5,404 bases of DNA from Pyrinomonadaceae bacterium (GCA_014379795.1 JACMLC010000632.1:1-5404); one strand, 5' to 3'; counted from the stretch's first letter, positions 1 to 5,404 are shown. A program made the numbers and translations. Notes: a model not told the origin generated them from the sequence alone.

Positions 1-1721
1 CTGGCGATGCCGAACTCGCCTTTGAATGGTTTGTCCTGATGATTGACGAGACGCACTTTAAAGCTCAAAGGCTGATTCAGATTGGCAGGCGTGAAAATAT
101 AAGGCGACGGAATGATGCTCGCAATTTCGACTGCGGGCGCGACATCAACGCGTGTGAAGGCAGAGAGCGGGAGGATGACTCTTTCACCGACGATGTCAAA
201 CATGATTCCCACAGAGTATGCCTCGCCAAATAACGTGTCATCGTAAAGATGCGCTGCGTGCGGAACAGTCATGCGGGCTGTGGCCGGTATTTCCAGTTCA
301 ATTTCTGCGCTCATGGATTTTTGCGGAGACAGATTGCCGCGCAGGTTTATTTTGCGTAGACCGTCCATGCCAGTGCCCGCCCCCGTGAACATAGCGCCGC
401 GAATGTGGACTTCTTTATCTCCCTGATTAGACACAGTGAGCGAAAAAGTCGTCTTTGTGCCGGGGACAAGCACGGAGCTTTGTGATGTTAGAGAAGCTTT
501 AACCCCGCTGGCTTTGACCAGCGCCTCTGTCAATCTAGGGTTCAGCCGGGAATATCGCCAATTATCTTTTTCAGTCGAAGGAACAGAGAAGAGCTTGGAC
601 TTTCGCGCCGCGATCAATGCCTCAAGCACGCGCACACGTTCCGATACAAAGTCCGTCAGCGGTCGCCCGTCTATGGTCAGCGGGTTTGGGGGCATCGCAT
701 AGTTTTCGTTTAAGCGTAATCTGTCAAAGAATGTTCGGGTGTTAGAAGGCAGGGCCGCCACGCCTTTTGACTGGCGCGCTAAACGATAGCGAATGATGGG
801 AGCGCCTTCTTTGGGAATCGTTTGCGGCCAAGGGCCTTGCGAGGCATGCTGTTGCAGGGCTTGTAGGGCTTGCTCTGCATAAGTCGAGCCGCGCACAGCA
901 TCGCGCTCGTTCGGGTCTATGGAAACTATCTCGCCTGTGCGAGCCGCTGTATCTTCCAATTTTTTGCTGCCCGTGCCGCTTTCATAATTGACGCGCACGA
1001 AAAGTCTCTGCGGCTGCCAGACGCTCAATCCTATTAATTGCTCCGGAAAGCGGCTGGCGTCGGCAGCGGCGTCGAAAGCTTCTTCGACGAGGCGACCGGT
1101 CGCCTGATGATGCCCGTGCCCGCTCGTGATGTCGTGATTGGTGATGATGACATCGGGGCGCAGTTTGCGAATTTTTAAGACCATACGGCTCAACGCTTCT
1201 TCACGATCCCAGATGCGAAAAGTCTCTTCGGCAGATTTCGAGAAACCAAAATCCCTGAGCGCGAGAAAGTGCGCTTGAGAGCCTTGAATATCGGCTGCTT
1301 TCAGAGTCTCGCGCGCACGAATCACGCCCAACTCTTCGTAAAGCTCCGGCCCAATCGCGTTTTGCCCGCCCTCGCCATAAGTGGAAAAGAGCGTCACAGT
1401 ATGCGCGCCGTGTTTGCGCCGGAGCAAAGTCAACGTCGCCCCGTCTTCATCGTCCGGATGCGCCGCGACGCACATCACCGTCCACAGATTCGTTAAATCG
1501 AGCAGGGCTTGATGCAGCTCCGTGCGGTCGGCTGAATGTTGGACGGGCGCGGCTTGTGCGCGAAGAGATAAAGTGAAGTCCGGAAAACCCGCAGCCGGCC
1601 ACAGAGACACAGAGACACAGAGCAGAAAGAGAAAAGTTTTCCGCGCTCTGCGCCATCGCCTGCCCTTTGCCTCAGCGCCAGTGTGGCCGGTTTTGAAATT
1701 ATTTCTTAGCATCATCGTCAT
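1..1721 (-). CDS. Secreted PIG-L (LmbE-type) family deacetylase with C-terminal beta-sandwich region, 3' end cut by window edge
   Basis: The frame is open without a stop from an ATG at 1721 to the window edge (573 codons), so the C-terminus is missing. An in-frame TAA at 1737-1739 bounds the start. ATGs at 1721, 1715 and 1712 are all possible, none with a clear Shine-Dalgarno, and I chose the first. Residues 21-28 are basic, 29-44 are hydrophobic, and an Ala-Gln-Ala at 55-57 could be the signal peptidase site, so export is likely. The catalytic domain starts near residue 80. It shows AHPDDE at 87-92, with His88 and Asp91 as expected zinc ligands, and a second His cluster SGHGHH at 200-205 in the place of the family's GHxDH motif. 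This family hydrolyses N-acetyl groups from sugars, usually GlcNAc derivatives; the substrate here is unknown. From about residue 410 the protein is rich in predicted beta strands, consistent with one Ig/NEW3-like domain and the start of another near residue 531. Family assignment is firm; substrate and C-terminal fold are inferred. Confidence 0.5.
   Translation of the reverse strand, partial: MTMMLRNNFKTGHTGAEAKGRRWRRARKTFLFLLCVSVSLWPAAGFPDFTLSLRAQAAPVQHSADRTELHQALLDLTNLWTVMCVAAHPDDEDGATLTLLRRKHGAHTVTLFSTYGEGGQNAIGPELYEELGVIRARETLKAADIQGSQAHFLALRDFGFSKSAEETFRIWDREEALSRMVLKIRKLRPDVIITNHDITSGHGHHQATGRLVEEAFDAAADASRFPEQLIGLSVWQPQRLFVRVNYESGTGSKKLEDTAARTGEIVSIDPNERDAVRGSTYAEQALQALQQHASQGPWPQTIPKEGAPIIRYRLARQSKGVAALPSNTRTFFDRLRLNENYAMPPNPLTIDGRPLTDFVSERVRVLEALIAARKSKLFSVPSTEKDNWRYSRLNPRLTEALVKASGVKASLTSQSSVLVPGTKTTFSLTVSNQGDKEVHIRGAMFTGAGTGMDGLRKINLRGNLSPQKSMSAEIELEIPATARMTVPHAAHLYDDTLFGEAYSVGIMFDIVGERVILPLSAFTRVDVAPAVEIASIIPSPYIFTPANLNQPLSFKVRLVNHQDKPFKGEFGIA
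1600..1640. repeat. CAGAGACA 8-bp tandem repeat inside the deacetylase signal-peptide coding region
   Basis: On the plus strand CAGAGACA occurs at 1602-1609 and 1610-1617, followed by a partial CAGAG at 1618-1622 and a purine-rich tail running into GAAAAG. On the coding (minus) strand this reads as repeated CTCTGTGT. It encodes deacetylase residues 28-41 (KTFLFLLCVSVSLW), which is the hydrophobic core of the predicted signal peptide. The motif resembles short 'CTCTGTGTCTCTGTGG' repeats that I recall from non-coding DNA of various environmental bacteria; that resemblance is from memory and was not searched. Confidence 0.5.
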
Positions 1722-1757
1722 CACTTTAGGCAAAGATTAAATTGATTTTGCGCGGTA

Positions 1758-1763
1758 ACTATA
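1758..1763 (-). promoter_or_regulatory. Possible -10 element for the deacetylase gene
   Basis: The minus strand reads TATAGT, five of six bases matching the sigma-70 -10 consensus. It lies about 37 bases upstream of the ATG at 1721, in the most AT-rich part of the divergent gap. The best -35 candidate at a suitable distance (around 1781-1786, TACAAA) matches only three of six bases. This is a weak prediction based on position and one hexamer. Confidence 0.5.
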
Positions 1764-1781
1764 CAAGCTCAGACCGAAAAT

Positions 1782-1796
1782 TTGTAGCCCTTACAA
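1782..1796. promoter_or_regulatory. Small inverted repeat TTGTA-N5-TACAA, possible operator
   Basis: Perfect 5-bp arms (TTGTA at 1782-1786, TACAA at 1792-1796) flank GCCCT. The site lies between the two divergent genes and overlaps the weak -35 candidate of the deacetylase, where a repressor could sit. A further TACAAG occurs at 1762-1767. Arms this short arise by chance fairly often, so this is only a candidate. Confidence 0.5.
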
Positions 1797-1856
1797 GTTG
1801 GCCGCGCAATCTCATGTAACGCAGGATGTTTTCGCTTTCGGGAAAGATGAAAGCCA

Positions 1857-1865
1857 TGCTATATT
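1857..1865 (+). promoter_or_regulatory. Candidate extended -10 promoter for the lipoprotein gene
   Basis: The sequence TGC-TATATT has the TGn extension at 1857-1859 and a five-of-six -10 hexamer at 1860-1865. It lies about 45 bases upstream of the lipoprotein start. No good -35 hexamer is visible 16-18 bases upstream, which fits the extended -10 class. Transcription would begin near 1872, giving a leader of about 40 bases. Confidence 0.5.
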
Positions 1866-1877
1866 GCGTCGCTCTTT

Positions 1878-1893
1878 CAACAAATCAACAAAT
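1878..1893. repeat. Tandem duplication of CAACAAAT in the lipoprotein leader
   Basis: CAACAAAT is present at 1878-1885 and again directly at 1886-1893. It lies in the predicted 5' untranslated leader, just before the ribosome binding site. It is A-rich and probably unstructured, which could keep the leader open for ribosomes. It may equally be chance low complexity. Confidence 0.5.
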
Positions 1894-1901
1894 GTTTACG
1901 C

Positions 1902-1906
1902 AGGAG
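1902..1906 (+). promoter_or_regulatory. Ribosome binding site AGGAG of the lipoprotein gene
   Basis: AGGAG lies four bases before the ATG at 1911. This is a strong Shine-Dalgarno with slightly short spacing. It supports this start together with the lipoprotein signal sequence that follows immediately. Confidence 0.5.
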
Positions 1907-1910
1907 ACTT

Positions 1911-2468
1911 ATGTATTCCAAAACGAGACGCAATATGTTGCTCGCCATTGCCGTGATGATGGCTTTCGTGCTCGCATGCAACTCAGGATTAGAAGAAGCC
2001 AATAAACTTGTCGCTGAAGGTAATGTTGCTATTCAAGAGGGTAATAAACTGGCTCTCGAAGCGGGGCCGAAGCACGACAGGCTTTTTGCAGAGGCGAAGG
2101 CTGAGAGCTTTGAGGAGGACAAAGAGAGATTAAAAGGCACCGCGAAGGAGGCCGTAGACGGCTTGACCAAGGGCGCGGAGAAATACCGAGAAGCGTCAAA
2201 GAAGTTCGACGAAGCCAGCAAGCTCAAGGTTGACGACAAATTTAAGGAGTACCTGACGCTCAAGTCTCAGGAGTTCGCCAAGCGCGCAGAGCAGGTGGAT
2301 TTGGCTAAAGGAAATGCGCAGGCTTTCCTAGACAGCAGCGACCCGGTTTCCCTCATGGCGAAGGTCAATGCCAACCAGCCGCGAGTCGAGGCGTTAGAAA
2401 AAGAAAGCAAAGACCTTGAGACGAAGGCAGACAAGATTCGCACCGAGAATAAGGACAAAATAAAATAA
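1911..2468 (+). CDS. Small charged, helix-rich lipoprotein of unknown function
   Basis: The product is 185 residues. Basic residues (K4, R6, R7) precede a hydrophobic stretch at 9-21, and VLAC at 20-23 fits a relaxed lipobox. Signal peptidase II would then cut before Cys23, leaving a lipid-anchored protein of about 163 residues. The mature part is dominated by Lys, Glu, Ala and Asp, has no further Cys and few aromatics, and is expected to be almost entirely alpha-helical with coiled-coil potential (about 25-125 and 150-185). A helix-breaking stretch with DSSDP lies at about 136-140. Gly-containing EGN motifs recur near residues 36-45. I recognise no enzyme motif. A periplasmic structural or scaffold lipoprotein is plausible but inferred. 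It is transcribed alone, divergent from the deacetylase and convergent with the transporter permease. The lipoprotein call is good; the function is unknown. Confidence 0.5.
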   Translation: MYSKTRRNMLLAIAVMMAFVLACNSGLEEANKLVAEGNVAIQEGNKLALEAGPKHDRLFAEAKAESFEEDKERLKGTAKEAVDGLTKGAEKYREASKKFDEASKLKVDDKFKEYLTLKSQEFAKRAEQVDLAKGNAQAFLDSSDPVSLMAKVNANQPRVEALEKESKDLETKADKIRTENKDKIK

Positions 2469-2476
2469 GAGTCAAA

Positions 2477-2535
2477 GGGGTAACAGGGTAACAGGGTAAC
2501 AGGGGAAATAGGGAAATGGGAAACAGGGTAAAAGG
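2477..2535 (+). repeat. G-tract repeat, (GGGTAACA)3 followed by degenerate copies; G-quadruplex-capable
   Basis: Three exact GGGTAACA units lie at 2478-2485, 2486-2493 and 2494-2501. Degenerate units follow, beginning with G-tracts at 2502, 2511, 2518 and 2526, and the array ends in GG at 2534-2535. This gives seven runs of at least three G separated by 4-5 bases, which satisfies the usual G3N1-7 quadruplex pattern. It begins nine bases after the lipoprotein stop codon, so it lies in the 3' end of that mRNA. It is also the left, purine-rich arm of the inverted repeat spanning this gap. Confidence 0.5.
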
Positions 2536-2608
2536 CAAGCATGAGCGATACCCTTCGGGTGCGGATGCTTAGTCCATCCTTCCTCTTTCCCTCTTCCCCC
2601 TTTTACCC
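2526..2608. terminator. Probable bidirectional terminator between convergent genes
   Basis: An inner hairpin has 6-bp arms AAGCAT (2537-2542) and ATGCTT (2565-2570). Its apical stem is ACCC-TTC-GGGT at 2550-2560, with mismatches between the two stems. Around it, 10-bp perfect arms GGGTAAAAGG (2526-2535) and CCTTTTACCC (2599-2608) can pair. On the minus strand the inner hairpin is followed within three bases by a TTTT run, suiting the permease transcript. On the plus strand it is followed by a pyrimidine-rich tract. The right outer arm overlaps the permease stop codon (2603-2605). Pairing is seen directly; termination is inferred from the convergent position. Confidence 0.5.
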
Positions 2609-4297
2609 CTTTTTCTCCAAACGCGCGGCCACCGTCATGCTCAAAGCGATGAGCGCGATCAGCAAGACGCCGTAGGCTGCGGCAGTGCCCAGATTAAAGT
2701 CTCGCATCGCGGCGGCAATCGCGATGGAGATGGGGCGATTGCGCGGCACGAAGACCAAGACCGAAGCGACATATTCTCCGAGCGCAATGACAAACGCGAG
2801 CAGCGTTCCGGCCAACGCTCCGGGCCAGATGAGCGGCAGGCGCACACGCCTGAAACGCTCCCACCAGCGCGCTCCGAGACCGCTCGCAGCTTCTTCCAAG
2901 TTCGGGTCTAACTGCTCTATGCTCGCCTGCATGGCGCGCACGACGAGCGGCATAAAACGCAAAAAATAAACGACCGGCAGAATCCAGAATGTGCCGACGA
3001 GAATGAACGAGCCGGTCAGAGGATTTTCCTGCCCGTAAGCTTCGGCCACCGCGACGGCCACGACCGTCCCCGGCAAGGCATACGGCACCAGCACGAGCAG
3101 CGAGACCATGCGCCGCCAGAGAGTGCGCTTGCCCGCCACCAGAGAAGCGACGCAGAAGCTCCACGCCAGCGCAGCCAGCGCAGCCACTCCAGCCATCTGT
3201 AGACTGTTAAGCAGCACGCCTCCCGCATCCTCTTCCGTCAGGATGCGGCGATAGTTGTCAAAGGTGTAAGCGGGCGGCAGCATCTCGGTCGTCCACGCTC
3301 CGTCGCGCGCAAAGCTGATGATGATGAGTGTCATAACCGGCAGCGCGAGAATTATCGAAAACACCACGCCGCAGGCTGCGGCCAGGCTGCGCGCCCTCCC
3401 GCTCTTGATCATCGCGCGTCTGCGGGTTGTTCCCTTCATCGCCGCCGAGACGAACTGCCGCGTGCCTTCGTATCGCTGAAAAAAGATGAGCGCGACGAGC
3501 GAGATGGCCGCGAGAATGACCGTCTCTGTGAGGGCTGTTGCCGCGTCTCCCCTTTGCCGCGCAGTGTAGATTTCCAGCGTCAGGACGCGCACGTCTCCGC
3601 CGAACAGTAGCGGCGCACTGAAAGACGCCATCGAAGTCATAAAAGTCAAAAGCCCTGCGGCAAGCAGCGAGGGCGTCAGTTGCGGCAGCGTGACGCGAAA
3701 GAGAACTCTGAAGGGATGCGCGCCCAAACCCCTTGCCGCTTCCGCAAGCCCTGCGTCAATCCGCTGCAAGCCCGCGCCCACCAGCACGTAAAAGAACGGG
3801 TACATCGTATATGTGTGAAAGAGCAGCAGCGCAGGCCACCCGCGCAAAGTCCATGGCGCATCGTTCAGTTGAAAAATCTTCTGCACAAGACGCGCCAGAA
3901 TCCCCGACTCGCCGCAGAGGAAAATAAACGCGACCGTTCCGACTAAGGGCGGCAGCACCAAAGGCAGAGCGGCCAGCGTCGCGAAAACCTTGCGCCCCGG
4001 GAAATCATAACGCGCGAACAGAAACGCCAGCGGCACGCCGACCACAACACACAACGCGACCGTCAGGAGCGAGAGCAACACGCTCGACCACATCGCCTCT
4101 CGCATCGCGCGCTGCGAAAAAACTTCCGCGTAATTCAACAGCGTCCACACGCCGTCGCGCTGAAGCGAAGCCGTCAGTACATGCAGGTTCGGATAGATAA
4201 CGCCGTAGACAAGAACGATGAAGACAATGAGAAAAAGGACGAAGGATGAGGGATGAGGGATGAAAGAAAGGCTATTTGTCTTTACTTCATCCTTCAT
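2603..4297 (-). CDS. Fused double-domain ABC transporter permease, Fe(III)/thiamine/2-AEP type
   Basis: The 564-residue inner-membrane protein contains two binding-protein-dependent permease domains in tandem, as in FbpB- and ThiP-type permeases, and would supply the whole membrane channel. Domain 1 spans about 17-280 and domain 2 about 305-560, joined by a basic linker (290-303, with TRRR). Each domain has the cytoplasmic EAA loop that docks on the ATPase: EAARGLGAH from 186 with LP at 204-205, and EEAASGLGA from 468 with LP at 487-488. About twelve membrane segments are apparent, the first at about 17-36. The ATG at 4297 lies three bases after the ATPase stop and is the only Met before residue 65, so it is needed to keep the first membrane segment. 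Residues 1-21 are encoded by the heptamer hairpin repeat, and the last residues (EKKG) by the right arm of the terminator repeat. The class is secure; the substrate is not determined. Iron(III) is the commonest assignment for this architecture. Confidence 0.5.
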   Translation of the reverse strand: MKDEVKTNSLSFIPHPSSFVLFLIVFIVLVYGVIYPNLHVLTASLQRDGVWTLLNYAEVFSQRAMREAMWSSVLLSLLTVALCVVVGVPLAFLFARYDFPGRKVFATLAALPLVLPPLVGTVAFIFLCGESGILARLVQKIFQLNDAPWTLRGWPALLLFHTYTMYPFFYVLVGAGLQRIDAGLAEAARGLGAHPFRVLFRVTLPQLTPSLLAAGLLTFMTSMASFSAPLLFGGDVRVLTLEIYTARQRGDAATALTETVILAAISLVALIFFQRYEGTRQFVSAAMKGTTRRRAMIKSGRARSLAAACGVVFSIILALPVMTLIIISFARDGAWTTEMLPPAYTFDNYRRILTEEDAGGVLLNSLQMAGVAALAALAWSFCVASLVAGKRTLWRRMVSLLVLVPYALPGTVVAVAVAEAYGQENPLTGSFILVGTFWILPVVYFLRFMPLVVRAMQASIEQLDPNLEEAASGLGARWWERFRRVRLPLIWPGALAGTLLAFVIALGEYVASVLVFVPRNRPISIAIAAAMRDFNLGTAAAYGVLLIALIALSMTVAARLEKKG

Positions 4298-4315
4298 CCT
4301 TCATCCTTCATCCTT
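4235..4315 (-). repeat. Inverted heptamer repeat forming a long mRNA hairpin at the ATPase-permease junction
   Basis: On the plus strand, GGATGAG/GGATGAG/GGATGAA occupies 4244-4264 and four CTTCATC units occupy 4285-4312. The arms face each other across an 18-base loop (4267-4284). In the minus-strand mRNA I can pair about 28 bases by hand: 4285-4287 with 4264-4266, 4288-4292 with 4258-4262, 4294-4299 with 4251-4256, 4301-4309 with 4241-4249, and 4311-4315 with 4235-4239. The interruptions are one bulge, two A-C mismatches and one U-G wobble. The structure contains the ATPase stop codon, the permease Shine-Dalgarno and the permease ATG. Confidence 0.5.
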
Positions 4316-5386
4316 GAGTACGTTGATGCGTCCCGGCGGGAGTCCGACCATGCAAGGTTCACCGGGAGCGAGGCCGACCAGTCGCAGCACTAAGGCTTCG
4401 AGCATGAGGCCGTTGGCGTCGAGCTTGACGGTGGTGGTCGCGCCCGCAAAGTTGACCTCGCGCACCGTTGCGCGCAAGACGTTATCCGCCGGAAACGATG
4501 CGCCCTGCGTCAGGGAAATATGCTCTGGTCGAATGGCAAGCATGACGGGCTTATTGATTGGCCCAACGGCTTCCTGCGCATTGACCGGAACATACAGCGT
4601 GTGGCTTCCTTCGAGCGTTTTGAACTCGCCGTTGGTTTCATGATTCTTGCTCAGGCGCATGGCGCGGATCAGGTTGTTGCGCCCTAAGAAACGCGCGACG
4701 GCGATGTTGCCCGGACGCTCATACAGCTCTTTCGGCGTGCCTGTTTGGAGGATGCGTCCATCGCTCATGACGCTGATGCGGTCGCAGAGCGCGAAGGCTT
4801 CATCCTGATCGTGCGTCACGTAGATGGCCGTCAGGCCGAGCCGCTTGACCAGTTCGCGCAACTCGCCGCGCGTCTCTTCGCGCAGGCTCACGTCCAGATT
4901 CGAGAGCGGCTCGTCAAACAAAAGCAGCGCAGGCTCTATCGCAATCGCACGCGCAATCGCGACGCGTTGCTGCTGCCCGCCCGAAAGCTCGTCCACACGC
5001 CTTTGCTCATAACCGGGAAGCTGTACCAGATTGAGCGCGTCCGCAACCTTTTGTGTGATTTCATGTTTCGGGCGGCGGCGAGCGCGCAGGCCGAAGGCCA
5101 CGTTCTCGAACACATTCAAATGAGGAAACAGCGCGTAGTTCTGAAAGACCATTCCGAAGCCGCGCCGTTCGGGCGAGAGGCGCGTGATGTCGCGCCCGTC
5201 GAATTCAAGACTGCCCGCATCCGGCGTCTCAAGACCGGCGATCATCCTCAAGGTCGTCGTCTTGCCGCAACCGGACGGCCCCAGCAGCCCGAAGAACTCG
5301 CCGCGCTCAACCTCCAGCGACAACTCCCTGACCGCGTGCGTCGCGCCATACTGCTTCGAGATATTTTTAAGGGAGAGAAACGACAT
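4301..5386 (-). CDS. ABC transporter ATP-binding protein with TOBE domain, FbpC/PotA-like
   Basis: This 361-residue protein is the cytoplasmic ATPase that powers the permease encoded just downstream. It has the full importer motif set: Walker A GPSGCGKT (36-43), Q-loop FQNYALFPH with Gln82, signature LSGGQQQR (134-141), Walker B LLLFDEP (154-160), D-loop SNLD (162-165) and switch His192 in THDQDEA. The C-terminal part from about residue 238 is a TOBE-type regulatory/substrate-linked domain with the typical AIRPEHI segment near 284-290. This layout and length match the FbpC/CysA/PotA/UgpC group. The start at 5386 gives the usual N-terminus of the family, but no Shine-Dalgarno is visible before it. 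The frame stays open to the window edge, so an upstream start cannot be excluded. The last residues (KDEG) and the TGA come from the heptamer repeat. Function is firm; Fe(III) as substrate is a guess from the company of a fused permease. Confidence 0.5.
   Translation of the reverse strand: MSFLSLKNISKQYGATHAVRELSLEVERGEFFGLLGPSGCGKTTTLRMIAGLETPDAGSLEFDGRDITRLSPERRGFGMVFQNYALFPHLNVFENVAFGLRARRRPKHEITQKVADALNLVQLPGYEQRRVDELSGGQQQRVAIARAIAIEPALLLFDEPLSNLDVSLREETRGELRELVKRLGLTAIYVTHDQDEAFALCDRISVMSDGRILQTGTPKELYERPGNIAVARFLGRNNLIRAMRLSKNHETNGEFKTLEGSHTLYVPVNAQEAVGPINKPVMLAIRPEHISLTQGASFPADNVLRATVREVNFAGATTTVKLDANGLMLEALVLRLVGLAPGEPCMVGLPPGRINVLKDEG
4304..4308 (-). promoter_or_regulatory. Shine-Dalgarno AAGGA of the permease, supplied by the heptamer repeat
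   Basis: On the minus strand AAGGA lies six bases before the permease ATG at 4297, which is good spacing. It sits within the last codons of the ATPase gene, directly before its TGA (4303-4301). The same AAGGATG heptamer supplies the start codon. This supports translational coupling of the two genes. Confidence 0.5.
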
Positions 5387-5394
5387 TACGGGGC

Positions 5395-5404
5395 AAGGAT
5401 GAAG
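5395..5404. repeat. Further copy of the GGATGAA heptamer motif upstream of the ATPase gene, cut by window edge
   Basis: AAGGATGAAG at 5395-5404 is identical to the unit found at the ATPase-permease junction. It lies eight bases upstream of the ATPase start and may continue beyond the window. On the ATPase mRNA it reads CTTCATCCTT, the pyrimidine orientation, so it provides no Shine-Dalgarno for this gene. It could be the trailing arm of a second hairpin whose other arm lies outside the window. Confidence 0.5.

Noticed and set aside
436..702. Plus-strand 88-residue frame, and other plus-strand frames between 39 and 1740
   Set aside because: All lie antisense to the continuous deacetylase frame and lack ribosome binding sites or recognisable motifs.
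1447..1656. Minus-strand 69-residue frame beginning MAQSAENFSLS with a VAGC lipobox-like stretch
   Set aside because: It lies wholly inside the deacetylase gene in another frame; the lipobox-like part is another reading of the CAGAGACA repeat, and the rest has no protein character.
1630..1660. Twin-arginine export signal in the deacetylase N-terminus
   Set aside because: Arginine pairs are present, but the RRxFLK-type consensus does not line up with the hydrophobic core; an ordinary Sec signal fits better.
2486..2535. Telomere-like repeat
   Set aside because: GGGTAACA only superficially resembles telomeric units, has few exact copies, and lies internally between two bacterial genes.
2694..3164. 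Minus-strand 156-residue frame rich in Arg, Ala and Gly
   Set aside because: It is a shadow frame of the permease; the main frame there shows the EAA loop and membrane segments.
4235..4315. Possible CRISPR-like array
   Set aside because: The heptamers are directly contiguous with no unique spacers, and no cas genes are present.
4260..4643. Plus-strand 127-residue frame with repeated HPSS near its start
   Set aside because: It is antisense to the ATPase coding region with its strong motifs, and its start is only the translated heptamer repeat.

Overview
The window carries four protein genes on about 5.4 kb of moderately GC-rich DNA with very short intergenic gaps. It has no RNA genes, transposase or CRISPR array. 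Nothing in it fixes the taxonomy. The mix of a large secreted PIG-L (LmbE-type) deacetylase, a small charged lipoprotein, a ferric-iron-type ABC importer with a fused double permease, and 7-8 bp periodic repeats at gene borders suggests a Gram-negative environmental bacterium. My guess is Acidobacteriota (Blastocatellia-like), as inference only.

Layout. Positions 1-1721 (minus strand) hold most of a secreted PIG-L deacetylase; its C-terminus runs off the left edge. A divergent intergenic region (1722-1910) separates it from a plus-strand lipoprotein of unknown function (1911-2468). That gene converges on a minus-strand ABC transporter pair: a fused two-domain permease (2603-4297) and, upstream of it in the same operon, its ATPase (4301-5386). 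The substrate-binding protein is not in the window and would most likely lie beyond position 5404. The ATPase and permease together form the import engine of a binding-protein-dependent transporter of the Fe(III)/thiamine/2-aminoethylphosphonate/polyamine group. The deacetylase and lipoprotein have no evident functional link to it.

The most unusual content is at the gene boundaries. Three unrelated short-period repeats occur: CAGAGACA (8 bp) inside the deacetylase signal-peptide region, GGGTAACA (8 bp) after the lipoprotein, and GGATGAA/G (7 bp) between ATPase and permease. Each touches or enters a coding end. The heptamer repeat forms a near-perfect hairpin of about 28 bp in the transporter mRNA. 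This hairpin contains the ATPase stop codon, the permease Shine-Dalgarno sequence and the permease start codon. The convergent gap holds seven evenly spaced G-tracts and a long imperfect purine/pyrimidine inverted repeat that probably acts as a bidirectional terminator.
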